Shown piece after piece: positions 1-6,480 of a stretch of DNA of 7,702 nucleotides (position 1 is its first letter; every line of letters starts with the position of its first letter). Position numbers and translations under genes: made by a program. Source of the DNA: OFTM10 sp964196195. GTDB taxonomy: Bacteria > Actinomycetota > Acidimicrobiia > Acidimicrobiales > Aldehydirespiratoraceae. The DNA is taken from the NCBI GenBank assembly GCA_964196195.1, contig CAXMSE010000013.1, positions 1 to 7,702 on the forward strand, in the 5' to 3' direction. Under the pieces are notes generated by a model, which saw only the letters and a list, made by a program, of their open reading frames with translations, did no database searches and was not told the DNA's origin.

Positions 1-71
1 GTCTTGTCGATGGCAAGTGAGGTGCACATTGAGAGTTCAAAGCGAATTCATAACCCAAGACCGCCCGATTA

Positions 72-107
72 CAACCGGACCGCCGCAGAACGCGAGACGC
101 AGTCCGG
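72..107 (-). terminator. Possible hairpin terminator just after the molybdoenzyme stop codon
   Basis: Directly after the stop codon on the minus strand, CCGGAC (107-102) can pair with GTCCGG (80-75). Three further inner pairs, one of them a G-U, give a stem of about 9 bp with a loop of about 15 nt. The sequence that follows is TTGTAAT, which is only weakly T-rich. The position suits a terminator, but the long loop and missing U-tract make this tentative. Nothing else recognisable lies in bases 1-107. Confidence 0.3.
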
Positions 108-2408
108 CTATGGGTAGTCGCTCGCGGCGCGCAGCTCCGGCAGGTCGTGTGCTCGGACCTCCGGTACTTCACCCACGAAGCTCTCCACCTGCACCATGCA
201 CGATGTGGAGGGCCCCTGAGCCATCGACGACGTGCCCTCATCGTGGGTCAAGACATTCGGATTTCCGCTCAGGCACAGCCCCCCGGGCTCGATGGGGTCC
301 CACCAGGCACCGGTTGGCAGCTGCACAACACCCTCGATGAGGTCGGTCCTTATCGACACGGCCGCCATGCACGCGCCCCGATCATTGAATACGCGCACCA
401 GGTCGCCCGCCACAAGAGCTCGCTCCGATGCATCGTGGAGAGTCATTCCGATCCTCTCCCTGCCTTCGACCTTGCCCTCGAGACTCGTCTCCCCGTGGTC
501 GAGCTGAGAGTGGAGCCGAGTCTTCGGTTGGTTCGATATCAGCGAGAGTGGGAATGACCCGGCTGACCCTTTCCACTCTCTCGGCTCCATCCACGTTGCG
601 TGGCCAGGGCAGTCGGGATAGGCCATCGACTCGATCGATTCGGAGAACAGCTCGATCCGTCCCGACGGGGTCGGCAGCGGCGAGCCCGTCGGATCGGCGC
701 GAAAGGCGACAAAGGCAGAGGGTTCGGGGACGATCCACTCCTCTGGGATGTGGAAGTATCCAGCCTGTTTCAGTTCGTCGAGGTCGGGGTACTCAGGGTT
801 GTTCGCGTGGAATGTCGAGTACAGGTGCTCTGTCCACTCATCGGAGGTGCGGCCCTCGGTGAATCGTTCGCCCGCTCCGAGGTGCGTGGCGAGGTCCGAG
901 AAGATGTCGTAGTCGTTTCTCGCGTCGCCCACCGGATCTATCGCCTGCTCCATCCAGAAGATGAAGTCGTCCATGCCACTGCCACCGATGTCGTTGCGCT
1001 CGAGCGTGGTAGTCGCCGGTAGCACGATGTCGGAGTGTCGAGCGAGTGCGTTCCAGAAAGGTTCGTGGGCTACAACGGTGTCGGGCTTCTGCCAGGCCCG
1101 CGCCAGCCGGTTGAGGTCCTGGTGGTGATGGAACGGGTTTCCCCCCGCCCAGTACACGAGGTGGATATCCGGGTAGGTCAGCCTGTTTCCGTTGTAGTCG
1201 TATTCCTCACCCCCATGGAGCAGCATGTCTGCGATTCTCGCCACCGGGATGTAGTCGGAAACGTCGTTCTCGCCGAGTCCGAGTCGAGGCATAGGGTGAG
1301 AACGAACACCGTTGCCGGCATAGCCGACCGCGCCGTAGCCGAATCCCACGCCGCCGCCGGGAAGTCCGATCTGACCGAGCATGGCGGCGAGCGACGACGC
1401 CATCCAATAGGTCTGCTCACCATGATCGGTTCTCTGAATCGACCAGCTCGCGGTGACCAGAGTGCGGGCGCCGGCCATCTCCGCGGCAAGAGAGCGGATG
1501 CGGCCAGGGTCTACCGATGCGATACCGCCCGCCCACTCGGCAGTCTTCGCCACACCATCGGCTTCCCCGAGGAGGTAGGCCCTCAACTGGTCCCAGCCCA
1601 CACAGTGCGAGAGAAGAAAGCCCTCGTCGTGATTACCCGCAATCAACAGGCTGTGAGCAAGCCCGAGCATCAGCGCAGTGTCGGTGCTCGGAGTCATGGG
1701 CACCCACTCGGCATCGACAGCATCCATCATGTCCTCACCCAACGGCGAGAAATTGACGAACCGAACCCCGCGATCGCTACACGTCTCGAGACGGCTCGCC
1801 AGCATGTGCCTGCCTTGCCCTCCGAACATCATCTGACTGTTTTTGAGAGGCATCCCGCCGAAACTCACAACCAGGTCGGTGTGCTCGGCAATTTCGGCTA
1901 GTGAGGGCTGCTGCTCCGTCATCATGTCGTCAAATGAGAACCCGACGATGTGCGGCATCATCACATGGCCGGCGGCGATGGAATAGTCGTCGATCTGGCT
2001 CACGTAACCGCCGACCGAACCCAGGAAACGATGGATCTGGCTCAACGCGTGGTGGAACCGTCCGGCACTCGCCCACCCGTAGCTTCCCCCGAAGATCGCC
2101 TCGTTCCCGTACTCGGTTCGTACCCGGTCGATCTCCGAAGCCAACATCTTGATGGCGACATCCCACTCGACCTCGACGAAGGCCTCGTGACCACGCAATT
2201 CCGGGTTCGAACCCGGGCCATTTCGATACCAGCTCTCGCGGATCGACGGGCGATCGACCCGACTCCTGCCGACAGCCTTCAGCGACTGACCGATCGGTGA
2301 GGGATCAGGATCCTTGGCGAAGGGGTGAACCGCGGTGATGTCGACGCCATCGGACTCGACTTCGTACGCGCCCCAGTTGGTAAGCGTCAAATGCCTCTTG
2401 GTGCCCAT
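108..2408 (-). CDS. Molybdopterin-dependent oxidoreductase, DMSO reductase type III / biotin sulfoxide reductase (BisC)-like
   Basis: Predicted 766-aa cytoplasmic bis-MGD molybdoenzyme that would reduce an S- or N-oxide; the substrate cannot be read from sequence. The ATG at 2408 is chosen because GAGGGGG lies 5 nt upstream; in-frame codons further upstream look non-coding. No N-terminal CxxC Fe-S cluster motif and no twin-arginine signal are seen, as in BisC and unlike periplasmic DmsA or TorA. GGSYGWASAG (107-116) carries Y110 and W112, matching the active-site Tyr/Trp of Rhodobacter DMSO reductase. S143 in DDYSIAAG is the expected molybdenum ligand, followed by MPHIVG. WAGGNPFHHHQDLNRL (420-435) and ISNQPKTRLHSQLDHG (624-639) belong to the cofactor-binding domains. 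The C-terminal molydopterin-binding domain spans about 620-745 and includes GNPNVLTHDEGTS (715-727). Length is close to E. coli BisC. No TorD-like chaperone, cytochrome or cofactor-synthesis gene is visible nearby. Family assignment is firm; substrate is open. Confidence 0.93.
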   Translation of the reverse strand: MGTKRHLTLTNWGAYEVESDGVDITAVHPFAKDPDPSPIGQSLKAVGRSRVDRPSIRESWYRNGPGSNPELRGHEAFVEVEWDVAIKMLASEIDRVRTEYGNEAIFGGSYGWASAGRFHHALSQIHRFLGSVGGYVSQIDDYSIAAGHVMMPHIVGFSFDDMMTEQQPSLAEIAEHTDLVVSFGGMPLKNSQMMFGGQGRHMLASRLETCSDRGVRFVNFSPLGEDMMDAVDAEWVPMTPSTDTALMLGLAHSLLIAGNHDEGFLLSHCVGWDQLRAYLLGEADGVAKTAEWAGGIASVDPGRIRSLAAEMAGARTLVTASWSIQRTDHGEQTYWMASSLAAMLGQIGLPGGGVGFGYGAVGYAGNGVRSHPMPRLGLGENDVSDYIPVARIADMLLHGGEEYDYNGNRLTYPDIHLVYWAGGNPFHHHQDLNRLARAWQKPDTVVAHEPFWNALARHSDIVLPATTTLERNDIGGSGMDDFIFWMEQAIDPVGDARNDYDIFSDLATHLGAGERFTEGRTSDEWTEHLYSTFHANNPEYPDLDELKQAGYFHIPEEWIVPEPSAFVAFRADPTGSPLPTPSGRIELFSESIESMAYPDCPGHATWMEPREWKGSAGSFPLSLISNQPKTRLHSQLDHGETSLEGKVEGRERIGMTLHDASERALVAGDLVRVFNDRGACMAAVSIRTDLIEGVVQLPTGAWWDPIEPGGLCLSGNPNVLTHDEGTSSMAQGPSTSCMVQVESFVGEVPEVRAHDLPELRAASDYP

Positions 2409-2411
2409 CGA

Positions 2412-2420
2412 TCCCCCTCG
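2412..2420 (-). promoter_or_regulatory. Strong Shine-Dalgarno of the molybdoenzyme gene
   Basis: On the minus strand GAGGGGG lies about 5 nt before the ATG at 2408. It selects this start over the in-frame GTG 39 codons upstream (2525), which would extend into sequence without family resemblance. Confidence 0.65.
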
Positions 2421-2589
2421 ACTTCTCCGCCAGAGACCATTCAGACTTGTGCATCCATCGCGATCGCAGTCGGCTCCCGGAGAATACATGACACGGCTGT
2501 CGAACACATCCCTGTCATCAACCACACCGAGCCCAGGTCCCCGAAGTCGGGCCGTGTGACCGCAGCCGCGTGCTCAGTGCTCACACGCA

Positions 2590-2618
2590 GAAGCCCCAGG
2601 CCGCTGACCTGGGGCTTC
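2590..2618 (-). terminator. Strong hairpin downstream of tRNA-Gln
   Basis: A perfect 11-bp inverted repeat (GAAGCCCCAGG at 2590-2600, CCTGGGGCTTC at 2608-2618) encloses a 7-nt loop. It lies 12 bp beyond the CCA end of the tRNA on the minus strand. This is the expected place for an intrinsic terminator closing the tRNA transcript and insulating the molybdoenzyme gene. The U-tract is poor (the minus strand continues CTGCGTG), so it may terminate inefficiently or serve as a 3'-processing or stability element. Confidence 0.65.
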
Positions 2619-2630
2619 ACGTATTTTCGA

Positions 2631-2705
2631 TGGCTCGGGGAGGAGGACTTGAACCCCCAATGTCTGGACCAGAACCAGATGTGTTACCAATTACACCATC
2701 CCCGA
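2631..2705 (-). tRNA. tRNA-Gln, anticodon CTG, with encoded CCA
   Basis: A full cloverleaf can be folded by eye on the minus strand. The acceptor stem is TCGGGGA (2705-2699) with TCCCCGA (2641-2635), discriminator G (2634) and genomic CCA (2633-2631). The D-arm is GTGT-AATTGGTA-ACAC. The anticodon stem TCTGG/CCAGA holds loop TTCTGGT, giving anticodon CTG at 2672-2670, which reads glutamine codon CAG. The T-arm has a GGGGG/CCTCC stem with one G-U pair and loop TTCAAGT. Length is 72 nt plus CCA, normal for tRNA-Gln. It starts 32 bp after the DUF218 gene, so it may be processed from the gltX transcript or have its own promoter inside that gene. Confidence 0.97.
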
Positions 2706-2737
2706 AGGGAAGTGGAAGCGTACCGGATGGCTCGGCA

Positions 2738-3367
2738 TCAGCCGACCCGGCCAAGCCAGTTGTCCACCCTTCGATAACCGAGAATTCGGCCCAGAGACAC
2801 CGCCGCCGTCTCCCGCACCAGCTGGCGAAGCGACGCCGATCCATCGGTGGAAGACACCGTGGCGGATAGTCCCACCTCGGATGCGATCTGGGTGAGTCTC
2901 AGCGTGTGATACGGATCAGAGACCAGCACCACCGAATCAAAATCACGGGCCCGGAGCTGCCGCGCTGTCGCCGCCAGCTGCTCCCACGTAGACGAGCCAT
3001 CGGTGATCACGAGCAGGTCGTCCTCGGGAATACCTTCGAATCTCAGGTACTCGAACCCGGCGTAACCCTCGGTGAATCGGTCACCCTCCTGATTCGAGCC
3101 GGTCGTGACAACCAGGGGCGCCACCCCATCGGACCAGAGTTGATAGGCATGATCGAGGCGGCCGGCCAGCACCGGCGACGGCGCGCCGTCGTACTGGGCC
3201 GCACCCAGCACCACGATCGCGTCCACCGACTCGCGTTGATCGCGGCCGGACGCAACCAAGACCTGGATGAACGTGATGCCCACGTAGGCGACCCCGATCA
3301 TCACCGCGATGATGAGCACACGCGACACCCGGCTACCGGCCAACCCACGGGGCCACGCGACCCTCAA
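2738..3367 (-). CDS. Membrane-anchored YdcF/SanA/ElyC-family (DUF218) protein
   Basis: About 209 aa. An N-terminal positively charged stretch precedes one membrane helix (residues about 16-39, rich in V, I, L and A); the rest should face outside. The soluble part is a DUF218 domain: DAIVVLGAAQYDG (about 48-60), PSPVLAGRLDHAYQL, a VVTTGSNQ loop, an EGYAGFEYLRFEGIPEDDL segment, the E/T-W helix after ITDGSSTWEQL, and VLVSDPYHTLR. Family members in E. coli (SanA, ElyC) affect envelope integrity and vancomycin sensitivity; the reaction is not settled. The start is uncertain. I chose TTG at 3367, 4 bp beyond the gltX stop, because GAAGG lies 8 nt upstream; GTG at 3328 or 3319 are alternatives. The open frame continues to 3484 inside gltX, but that part is only overlap. 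It is tightly coupled to gltX. Confidence 0.85.
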   Translation of the reverse strand: MRVAWPRGLAGSRVSRVLIIAVMIGVAYVGITFIQVLVASGRDQRESVDAIVVLGAAQYDGAPSPVLAGRLDHAYQLWSDGVAPLVVTTGSNQEGDRFTEGYAGFEYLRFEGIPEDDLLVITDGSSTWEQLAATARQLRARDFDSVVLVSDPYHTLRLTQIASEVGLSATVSSTDGSASLRQLVRETAAVSLGRILGYRRVDNWLGRVG

Positions 3368-3371
3368 CGGT

Positions 3372-4796
3372 TCAGCCTTCGAGTCGGGCCCGCGCCGCCC
3401 GCAGACGCTCGAGTGTTGCCTCGCGACCGAGCAGGGTGATGGCTTGCCAGAGAGGGACACCCGCACCGTGTCCGGTGACCGCAACCCTCACCGGCGCCTG
3501 CGACATCACTCGCGCCTCCAACTCCTCGCTGAGCCGATTGCCGACACCCATCACGCTGGCCTCGATCGTGGTGGGGTCGTCGAACGCATCGGCCTCGAGC
3601 TCGACAATCACCTCGTCGAGCACCCTTGCCGCCGCCCTGCCCTTCACCATCGCCTTGTTCCACGACTTCTCGTCGTAGTGATCGATCGACGCCACGAATA
3701 TCCACGACACCCACGCCGGCGCCTCCGACAGGTTGACGATCCGCTGCTGGATCTCGGGGGCGAGCGCCTCGACCACCTCGGGCCGGTAGGCCTCGGCGGG
3801 CCACGGAGCCTCGGGAGCTGTCATGTAGGGCTCGACCAGTTCGGTGAAACGAGCGGGCTCGAGTCTCTTGATGTATTCGGCGTTGATGTGGTTGAGCTTC
3901 TTGATGTCGAAGAAGGCCGCCGACTTGTTGACCGCCTCGAGGGTGAACAGGTCGACGATCTCCTGGAGTGGACGGATCTCGACCTCATCGGGAGGCCCCC
4001 AGCCCAGCAGGGCCAGCGCGTTGACCATGGCCTCCGGTAGGTAACCCTTGGCCACATAATCACTGAGCGCCACATCGTCGCGACGCTTCGAAAGCTTCTT
4101 GCGCTGCTCATTCACCAGCAGAGGCAAATGCGCATAGGTGGGTGGCTCGCCATAGCCGAGGGCATCCCACAACAGCATCACCTTCGCAGTGGTGTTGAGA
4201 AGATCCTCTCCCCGAATCACGTGGCTGATCGCCATCTCATGGTCGTCGACCGCGTTGGCGATCAGGAAGGTGGGCGAACCATCACCACGGGAGATGACGA
4301 AGTCCTCGATGGTTTCGTGGGCCACCTCGACGCGACCGCGGACCACATCGTCGATGATCGTGGTGCCCTCGTCGGGCGCACGGAAGCGAACCACCACGCC
4401 GGCGCCAGGAGCAACGTCTCGGTCACGCGACCACCCGTGATAGCCGGCGGGGAGTCCCGCCTCGGCGCGGAGGGCCTCGATCTGGTCTCGGGTGAGATCG
4501 CAGTAGTAGGCCCGACCGCTCGCAACCAGCTGCTCGACCGCCGCCTTGTGCGATTCGATCCGGTCGGACTGGAAGAAGGGGCCCTCGTCCCAGTCGAGAC
4601 CGAGCCACCGGAGGGGCTCGAGGATGGCGTCGACGAACTCCTGGGTCTTCTTGGAGACATCAGTGTCTTCCACCCGCAGCACCATCGTGCCCCCCATGTG
4701 GCGGGCATAGAGCCAATTGAACAGGGCCGAACGGGCGCTGCCGACATGCAGGAAACCGGTGGGAGCCGGGGCGAACCGGACGCGAGGTGCATTCAC
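3372..4796 (-). CDS. gltX: Glutamyl-tRNA synthetase (GluRS)
   Basis: 474-aa class I aminoacyl-tRNA synthetase that charges tRNA-Glu and possibly tRNA-Gln. RFAPAPTGFLHVGSARSALF (7-26) contains the HIGH-type signature as H17-V-G-S20. RVEDTD (41-46), SHVIRGEDLL (191-200) and KKLSKR (233-238, the KMSKS counterpart) complete the catalytic core. The C-terminal third (about 300-474) is the helical anticodon-binding domain. Only one cysteine (C99) is visible, so the zinc-binding Cys cluster of E. coli GluRS is absent. The GTG at 4796 puts the family N-terminus exactly at the start. There is no convincing Shine-Dalgarno; a TAGTCT hexamer lies 7 nt upstream and suggests a leaderless transcript in addition to read-through from the RDD gene 27 bp upstream. 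A 7-bp inverted repeat covers the start codon. The nearby tRNA-Gln suggests, but does not prove, a non-discriminating enzyme. Confidence 0.97.
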   Translation of the reverse strand: MNAPRVRFAPAPTGFLHVGSARSALFNWLYARHMGGTMVLRVEDTDVSKKTQEFVDAILEPLRWLGLDWDEGPFFQSDRIESHKAAVEQLVASGRAYYCDLTRDQIEALRAEAGLPAGYHGWSRDRDVAPGAGVVVRFRAPDEGTTIIDDVVRGRVEVAHETIEDFVISRGDGSPTFLIANAVDDHEMAISHVIRGEDLLNTTAKVMLLWDALGYGEPPTYAHLPLLVNEQRKKLSKRRDDVALSDYVAKGYLPEAMVNALALLGWGPPDEVEIRPLQEIVDLFTLEAVNKSAAFFDIKKLNHINAEYIKRLEPARFTELVEPYMTAPEAPWPAEAYRPEVVEALAPEIQQRIVNLSEAPAWVSWIFVASIDHYDEKSWNKAMVKGRAAARVLDEVIVELEADAFDDPTTIEASVMGVGNRLSEELEARVMSQAPVRVAVTGHGAGVPLWQAITLLGREATLERLRAARARLEG

Positions 4797-4800
4797 CTCG
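4783..4800 (-). repeat. Perfect inverted repeat covering the gltX start codon
   Basis: CGAGGTG (4783-4789) and CACCTCG (4794-4800) are perfect 7-bp arms around a 4-nt spacer. The GTG start codon is the last three bases of the 5' arm on the coding strand. In a read-through mRNA this could form a tight hairpin hiding the start codon. Part of the 3' arm is constrained by the coding sequence, so chance is possible. Confidence 0.45.
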
Positions 4801-4803
4801 GCG

Positions 4804-4809
4804 AGACTA
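4804..4809 (-). promoter_or_regulatory. Candidate -10 element of gltX (TAGTCT)
   Basis: TAGTCT fits the actinobacterial TANNNT consensus and ends 7 nt before the GTG of gltX, which would put transcription start at or next to the start codon. No clear -35 element is seen at 16-18 bp. Confidence 0.35.
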
Positions 4810-4823
4810 CCGACGATTCAGTT

Positions 4824-5396
4824 TCAGACGCGCACCACCTTGGCGTTGATCATCTTGTCGTGCCACGTCTGGCTGTCGTTGTCCCACAGCATCCAGAGGA
4901 AACCCAGGTAGCAGAACATCCCGGAAAGAACGGCCGCGACACGACGTCCCACGCCGCGGCCGAAGCCCACCGGCTCACCGGTGGCCATGTCGACCAGCTT
5001 GATGTTGACCGCCTTCTTGCCGATCGTCTGGCCCCGCCTGCCCTCGAAGTTGCCGAAGTACCACAGGGAGACAGCAACCGAGCCGAGCCCCAGCAGGACC
5101 AGGATCGCGACGCCCGTACCGTCGGGCTGCTCACAGATGGCGGTGTCGTTCTGACAGAGCACCAACTCCTTGGGCACCGCCGCCACCGCGATCAAGAACG
5201 CAATGATCATCGGTACGCCGAGGACCAGACCATCGATCAGGTAGGCACCGAGCCGACTACCGAAGCTTGCCGGGACAACGAGGTGTTGGCCCACGGGTGC
5301 TCCATACCCGCCCGGGGGCGGAGGAGGGGGTGGAGCCATCCCCTCATCACCTCCCGGTGGTGGCGGGGGTGGAGGCGGGAATCCAGAATCGCTCAC
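4824..5396 (-). CDS. RDD-family membrane protein with poly-proline N-terminus
   Basis: 190 aa. The cytoplasmic head (1-40) holds two proline runs, P7-P14 and P22-P28, each ending in GG. The RDD domain follows: FGSRLGAYLIDGLVLG (about 45-60) carries the characteristic Arg and Asp in helix 1, helix 2 is about 93-116 (LVLLGLGSVAVSLWYFGNF), and helix 3 is about 150-170 (VAAVLSGMFCYLGFLWMLW). GRRGQTIGKKAVNIKLVD and the closing QTWHDKMINAKVV are family hallmarks. RDD proteins are integral membrane proteins of mostly unknown role; a few are linked to ion exchange. The start is GTG at 5396, supported by AAGGAG 6 nt upstream. It follows the DUF2752 gene by 34 bp and precedes gltX by 27 bp, so it is probably co-transcribed with both. 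Confidence 0.93.
   Translation of the reverse strand: MSDSGFPPPPPPPPGGDEGMAPPPPPPPGGYGAPVGQHLVVPASFGSRLGAYLIDGLVLGVPMIIAFLIAVAAVPKELVLCQNDTAICEQPDGTGVAILVLLGLGSVAVSLWYFGNFEGRRGQTIGKKAVNIKLVDMATGEPVGFGRGVGRRVAAVLSGMFCYLGFLWMLWDNDSQTWHDKMINAKVVRV
5307..5378 (-). repeat. Duplicated poly-proline coding tract in the RDD gene
   Basis: Two imperfect copies encode runs of 8 and 7 prolines, each followed by Gly-Gly, separated by DEGMA. All four proline codons are mixed, so the run is maintained at protein level rather than being a simple slippage repeat. Such runs stall ribosomes and normally need elongation factor P. Confidence 0.85.
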
Positions 5397-5408
5397 GTCA
5401 TTCTCCTT
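5397..5408 (-). promoter_or_regulatory. Shine-Dalgarno of the RDD gene (AAGGAG)
   Basis: AAGGAG lies 6 nt before the GTG at 5396 and fixes this start. It is the clearest ribosome binding site in the window, in contrast to the four Shine-Dalgarno-poor starts of gltX, the DUF2752 gene, the 173-aa gene and the hydrolase. Confidence 0.7.
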
Positions 5409-5430
5409 GGATATTCAGATCGGGGGTGGG

Positions 5431-5868
5431 CTAGATGAAGCCGAAGCGGTCGAGCTGCCACAGCCAGAGCAAGGGAAGGGCCAACCAGGGCAAGCGCGTG
5501 AGCCATGGTCTCCACCGGGCTGCGGCAGCGTGAACCCGGCTATCTCGGTAGATCATCGGCGCGAACGAGGCGGCAATGGCCGCCATGAGCACGAGGGATG
5601 CGGGATTCGCAGCCACCGCGCCGACGAGATCCCCGTGCGCAGCGGCCATGCCGGCGGTGGTCATTCCGCAGAAAGGACAGGGCACGCCAGTAAGGGCCCG
5701 AAGCGGACACAGCGGCAAATCAATATCTGGGCCTAGAGGGAGCATCAATCCCCCCGCGGCCATGAGCACACCAGCGACACGAAGGTCGGCTGCCCGGCCG
5801 CCCGTGAAGAGGCGCTCGACCTGCCGGCCCGGGGCCGCGACAAGCGTTGTGTTCCCGACAGTTTCCAC
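5431..5868 (-). CDS. DUF2752 domain-containing small membrane protein
   Basis: About 145 aa. After a cytoplasmic N-terminus, a first hydrophobic segment (about 31-47) leads into the DUF2752 signature: C54 in PLCPLRALTG, then PCPFCGMTTA with C64 and C67. The sequence continues AAAHGDLVGAVAANPASLVL, typical of the family, and ends with two more membrane segments (about 90-106 and 125-140). The three cysteines suggest metal or redox chemistry, but no function is established. The frame stays open far upstream (to 6450) in antiphase to the 173-aa gene; that part is overlap with a low-quality composition. I chose GTG at 5868 because good codon use begins there and TATGGT lies 8 nt upstream; ATG at 5763 is an alternative. 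It lies 34 bp before the RDD gene, and pairing of DUF2752 with RDD suggests a membrane partnership. Confidence 0.82.
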   Translation of the reverse strand: METVGNTTLVAAPGRQVERLFTGGRAADLRVAGVLMAAGGLMLPLGPDIDLPLCPLRALTGVPCPFCGMTTAGMAAAHGDLVGAVAANPASLVLMAAIAASFAPMIYRDSRVHAAAARWRPWLTRLPWLALPLLWLWQLDRFGFI

Positions 5869-5876
5869 CGAGCGTG

Positions 5877-5882
5877 ACCATA
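5877..5882 (-). promoter_or_regulatory. Candidate -10 element of the DUF2752 gene (TATGGT)
   Basis: TATGGT fits TANNNT and ends 8 nt before the GTG at 5868, in the 43-bp gap after the 173-aa gene. No clear -35 element is seen. A leaderless start would explain the missing ribosome binding site. Confidence 0.3.
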
Positions 5883-5911
5883 CTTGGCCGCGCCCGAAGG
5901 TGGCGGGAAGG

Positions 5912-6433
5912 TCAGCGACCCAGTGGAACTTTCCAGTCGCGACTGCACGACTCGGCGACCTCAGATGGGGCCTGGCGAAGGGTGTTCTCAGTGACCATGT
6001 CGGCGATGCGACGGGCCGCGAAGTAGTGGATCGTGGTGTGATGGACCTCGTCGAACAGGCCCCGTCGAAGCTCCACCAACTCATCGGGCGCATCGCCAAG
6101 GAACCCGAACACAGTGAGCCCGACCTCGACATCTGCGGCGATGGGACCACGACCGTAGAGCGAGGCGCGACGCAGGGCGACACAGCAAGCGCCGTTGATT
6201 GCGTCGGCCGCATGTTCGCCGGGCCGAAGCACCAGGCGATCGGAGAACTGCTTGGCGAGCTTGAGCACATAGCCCTGATCGGGACCCTGGTTTCCGAGTG
6301 CCGGCCCGGTCGGGTGGGCGACGCCGAGAGTCTCCCCCGGCCGATCGGCCCGCCACGAACGATCACGGCGAGGCGGCGACGAGTAGTGCTTGGGCCGGGT
6401 GGGATCGACGGGGATGCTCGCGGGGGCTGCCAT
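5912..6433 (-). CDS. Conserved hypothetical protein, function unknown
   Basis: 173 aa from ATG 6433; an in-frame GTG at 6466 would add 11 residues. I do not recognise a named domain, though the style recalls hypothetical proteins of marine and soil Acidimicrobiia (recalled, not searched). The N-terminal third is polar and probably extended: IPVDPTRPKHYSSPPRRDRS, then SWRADRPGE and GNQGPDQGY (48-56). The rest is predicted mostly helical: LKLAKQFSDRLVL (57-69), PGEHAADAINGACCVALRRA (71-90), DVEVGLTVFGFLGD (101-114), then ELVELRRGLFDEVHH (118-132) and HYFAARRIADMV. Two adjacent cysteines are C83-C84, and three histidines cluster near 131-136. No signal peptide or membrane helix is seen. There is no Shine-Dalgarno, but TACGCT lies 6 nt before the ATG. 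It lies 47 bp after the hydrolase and 43 bp before DUF2752. Confidence 0.8.
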   Translation of the reverse strand: MAAPASIPVDPTRPKHYSSPPRRDRSWRADRPGETLGVAHPTGPALGNQGPDQGYVLKLAKQFSDRLVLRPGEHAADAINGACCVALRRASLYGRGPIAADVEVGLTVFGFLGDAPDELVELRRGLFDEVHHTTIHYFAARRIADMVTENTLRQAPSEVAESCSRDWKVPLGR

Positions 6434-6439
6434 GGCCGC

Positions 6440-6445
6440 AGCGTA
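6440..6445 (-). promoter_or_regulatory. Candidate -10 element of the 173-aa gene (TACGCT)
   Basis: TACGCT fits TANNNT and ends 6 nt before ATG 6433, consistent with a leaderless transcript. It favours this start over GTG 6466. No good -35 element is visible. Confidence 0.3.
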
Positions 6446-6480
6446 GTCATCCCCTGATCGAAACACCGGAACGAAGGCGG

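Noticed and set aside
1..29. Possible start of another minus-strand gene (ATG at 29 reading off the left edge)
   Set aside because: Only nine codons are visible, with no ribosome binding site or recognisable sequence.
1035..1901. Plus-strand open frame of 288 codons inside the molybdoenzyme gene
   Set aside because: It is antisense to conserved cofactor-domain coding sequence, with no recognisable domain and no promoter or ribosome binding site.
2201..2216. Perfect 16-bp palindrome CCGGGTTCGAACCCGG, resembling a tRNA T-arm
   Set aside because: No cloverleaf can be built around it and it encodes the conserved-region residues PGSNP of the molybdoenzyme, so it is probably a chance product of codon use. 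An attachment site has no support, as no integrase or second copy is seen.
2409..2525. Upstream extension of the molybdoenzyme to the GTG at 2525, possibly as an export signal
   Set aside because: The added 39 residues include Cys and acidic residues but no hydrophobic core and no proper twin-arginine motif, and a strong ribosome binding site marks ATG 2408.
3368..3484. Longer DUF218 protein starting inside gltX at 3484
   Set aside because: The extra residues overlap the gltX 3' end in another frame and do not resemble the family N-terminus; a coupled TTG just after the gltX stop is simpler.
4128..5438. Long plus-strand open frame (436 codons) antisense to gltX and the RDD gene
   Set aside because: It spans two well-supported minus-strand genes and their gap; the protein is rich in H, R, D and G without family resemblance. 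This is a typical mirror frame of GC-rich coding DNA.
5869..6450. N-terminal extension of the DUF2752 frame (about 194 extra residues)
   Set aside because: This part overlaps the 173-aa gene in another frame and translates to an S/P/R-rich sequence with no family match. The domain and good codon use begin after 5868.
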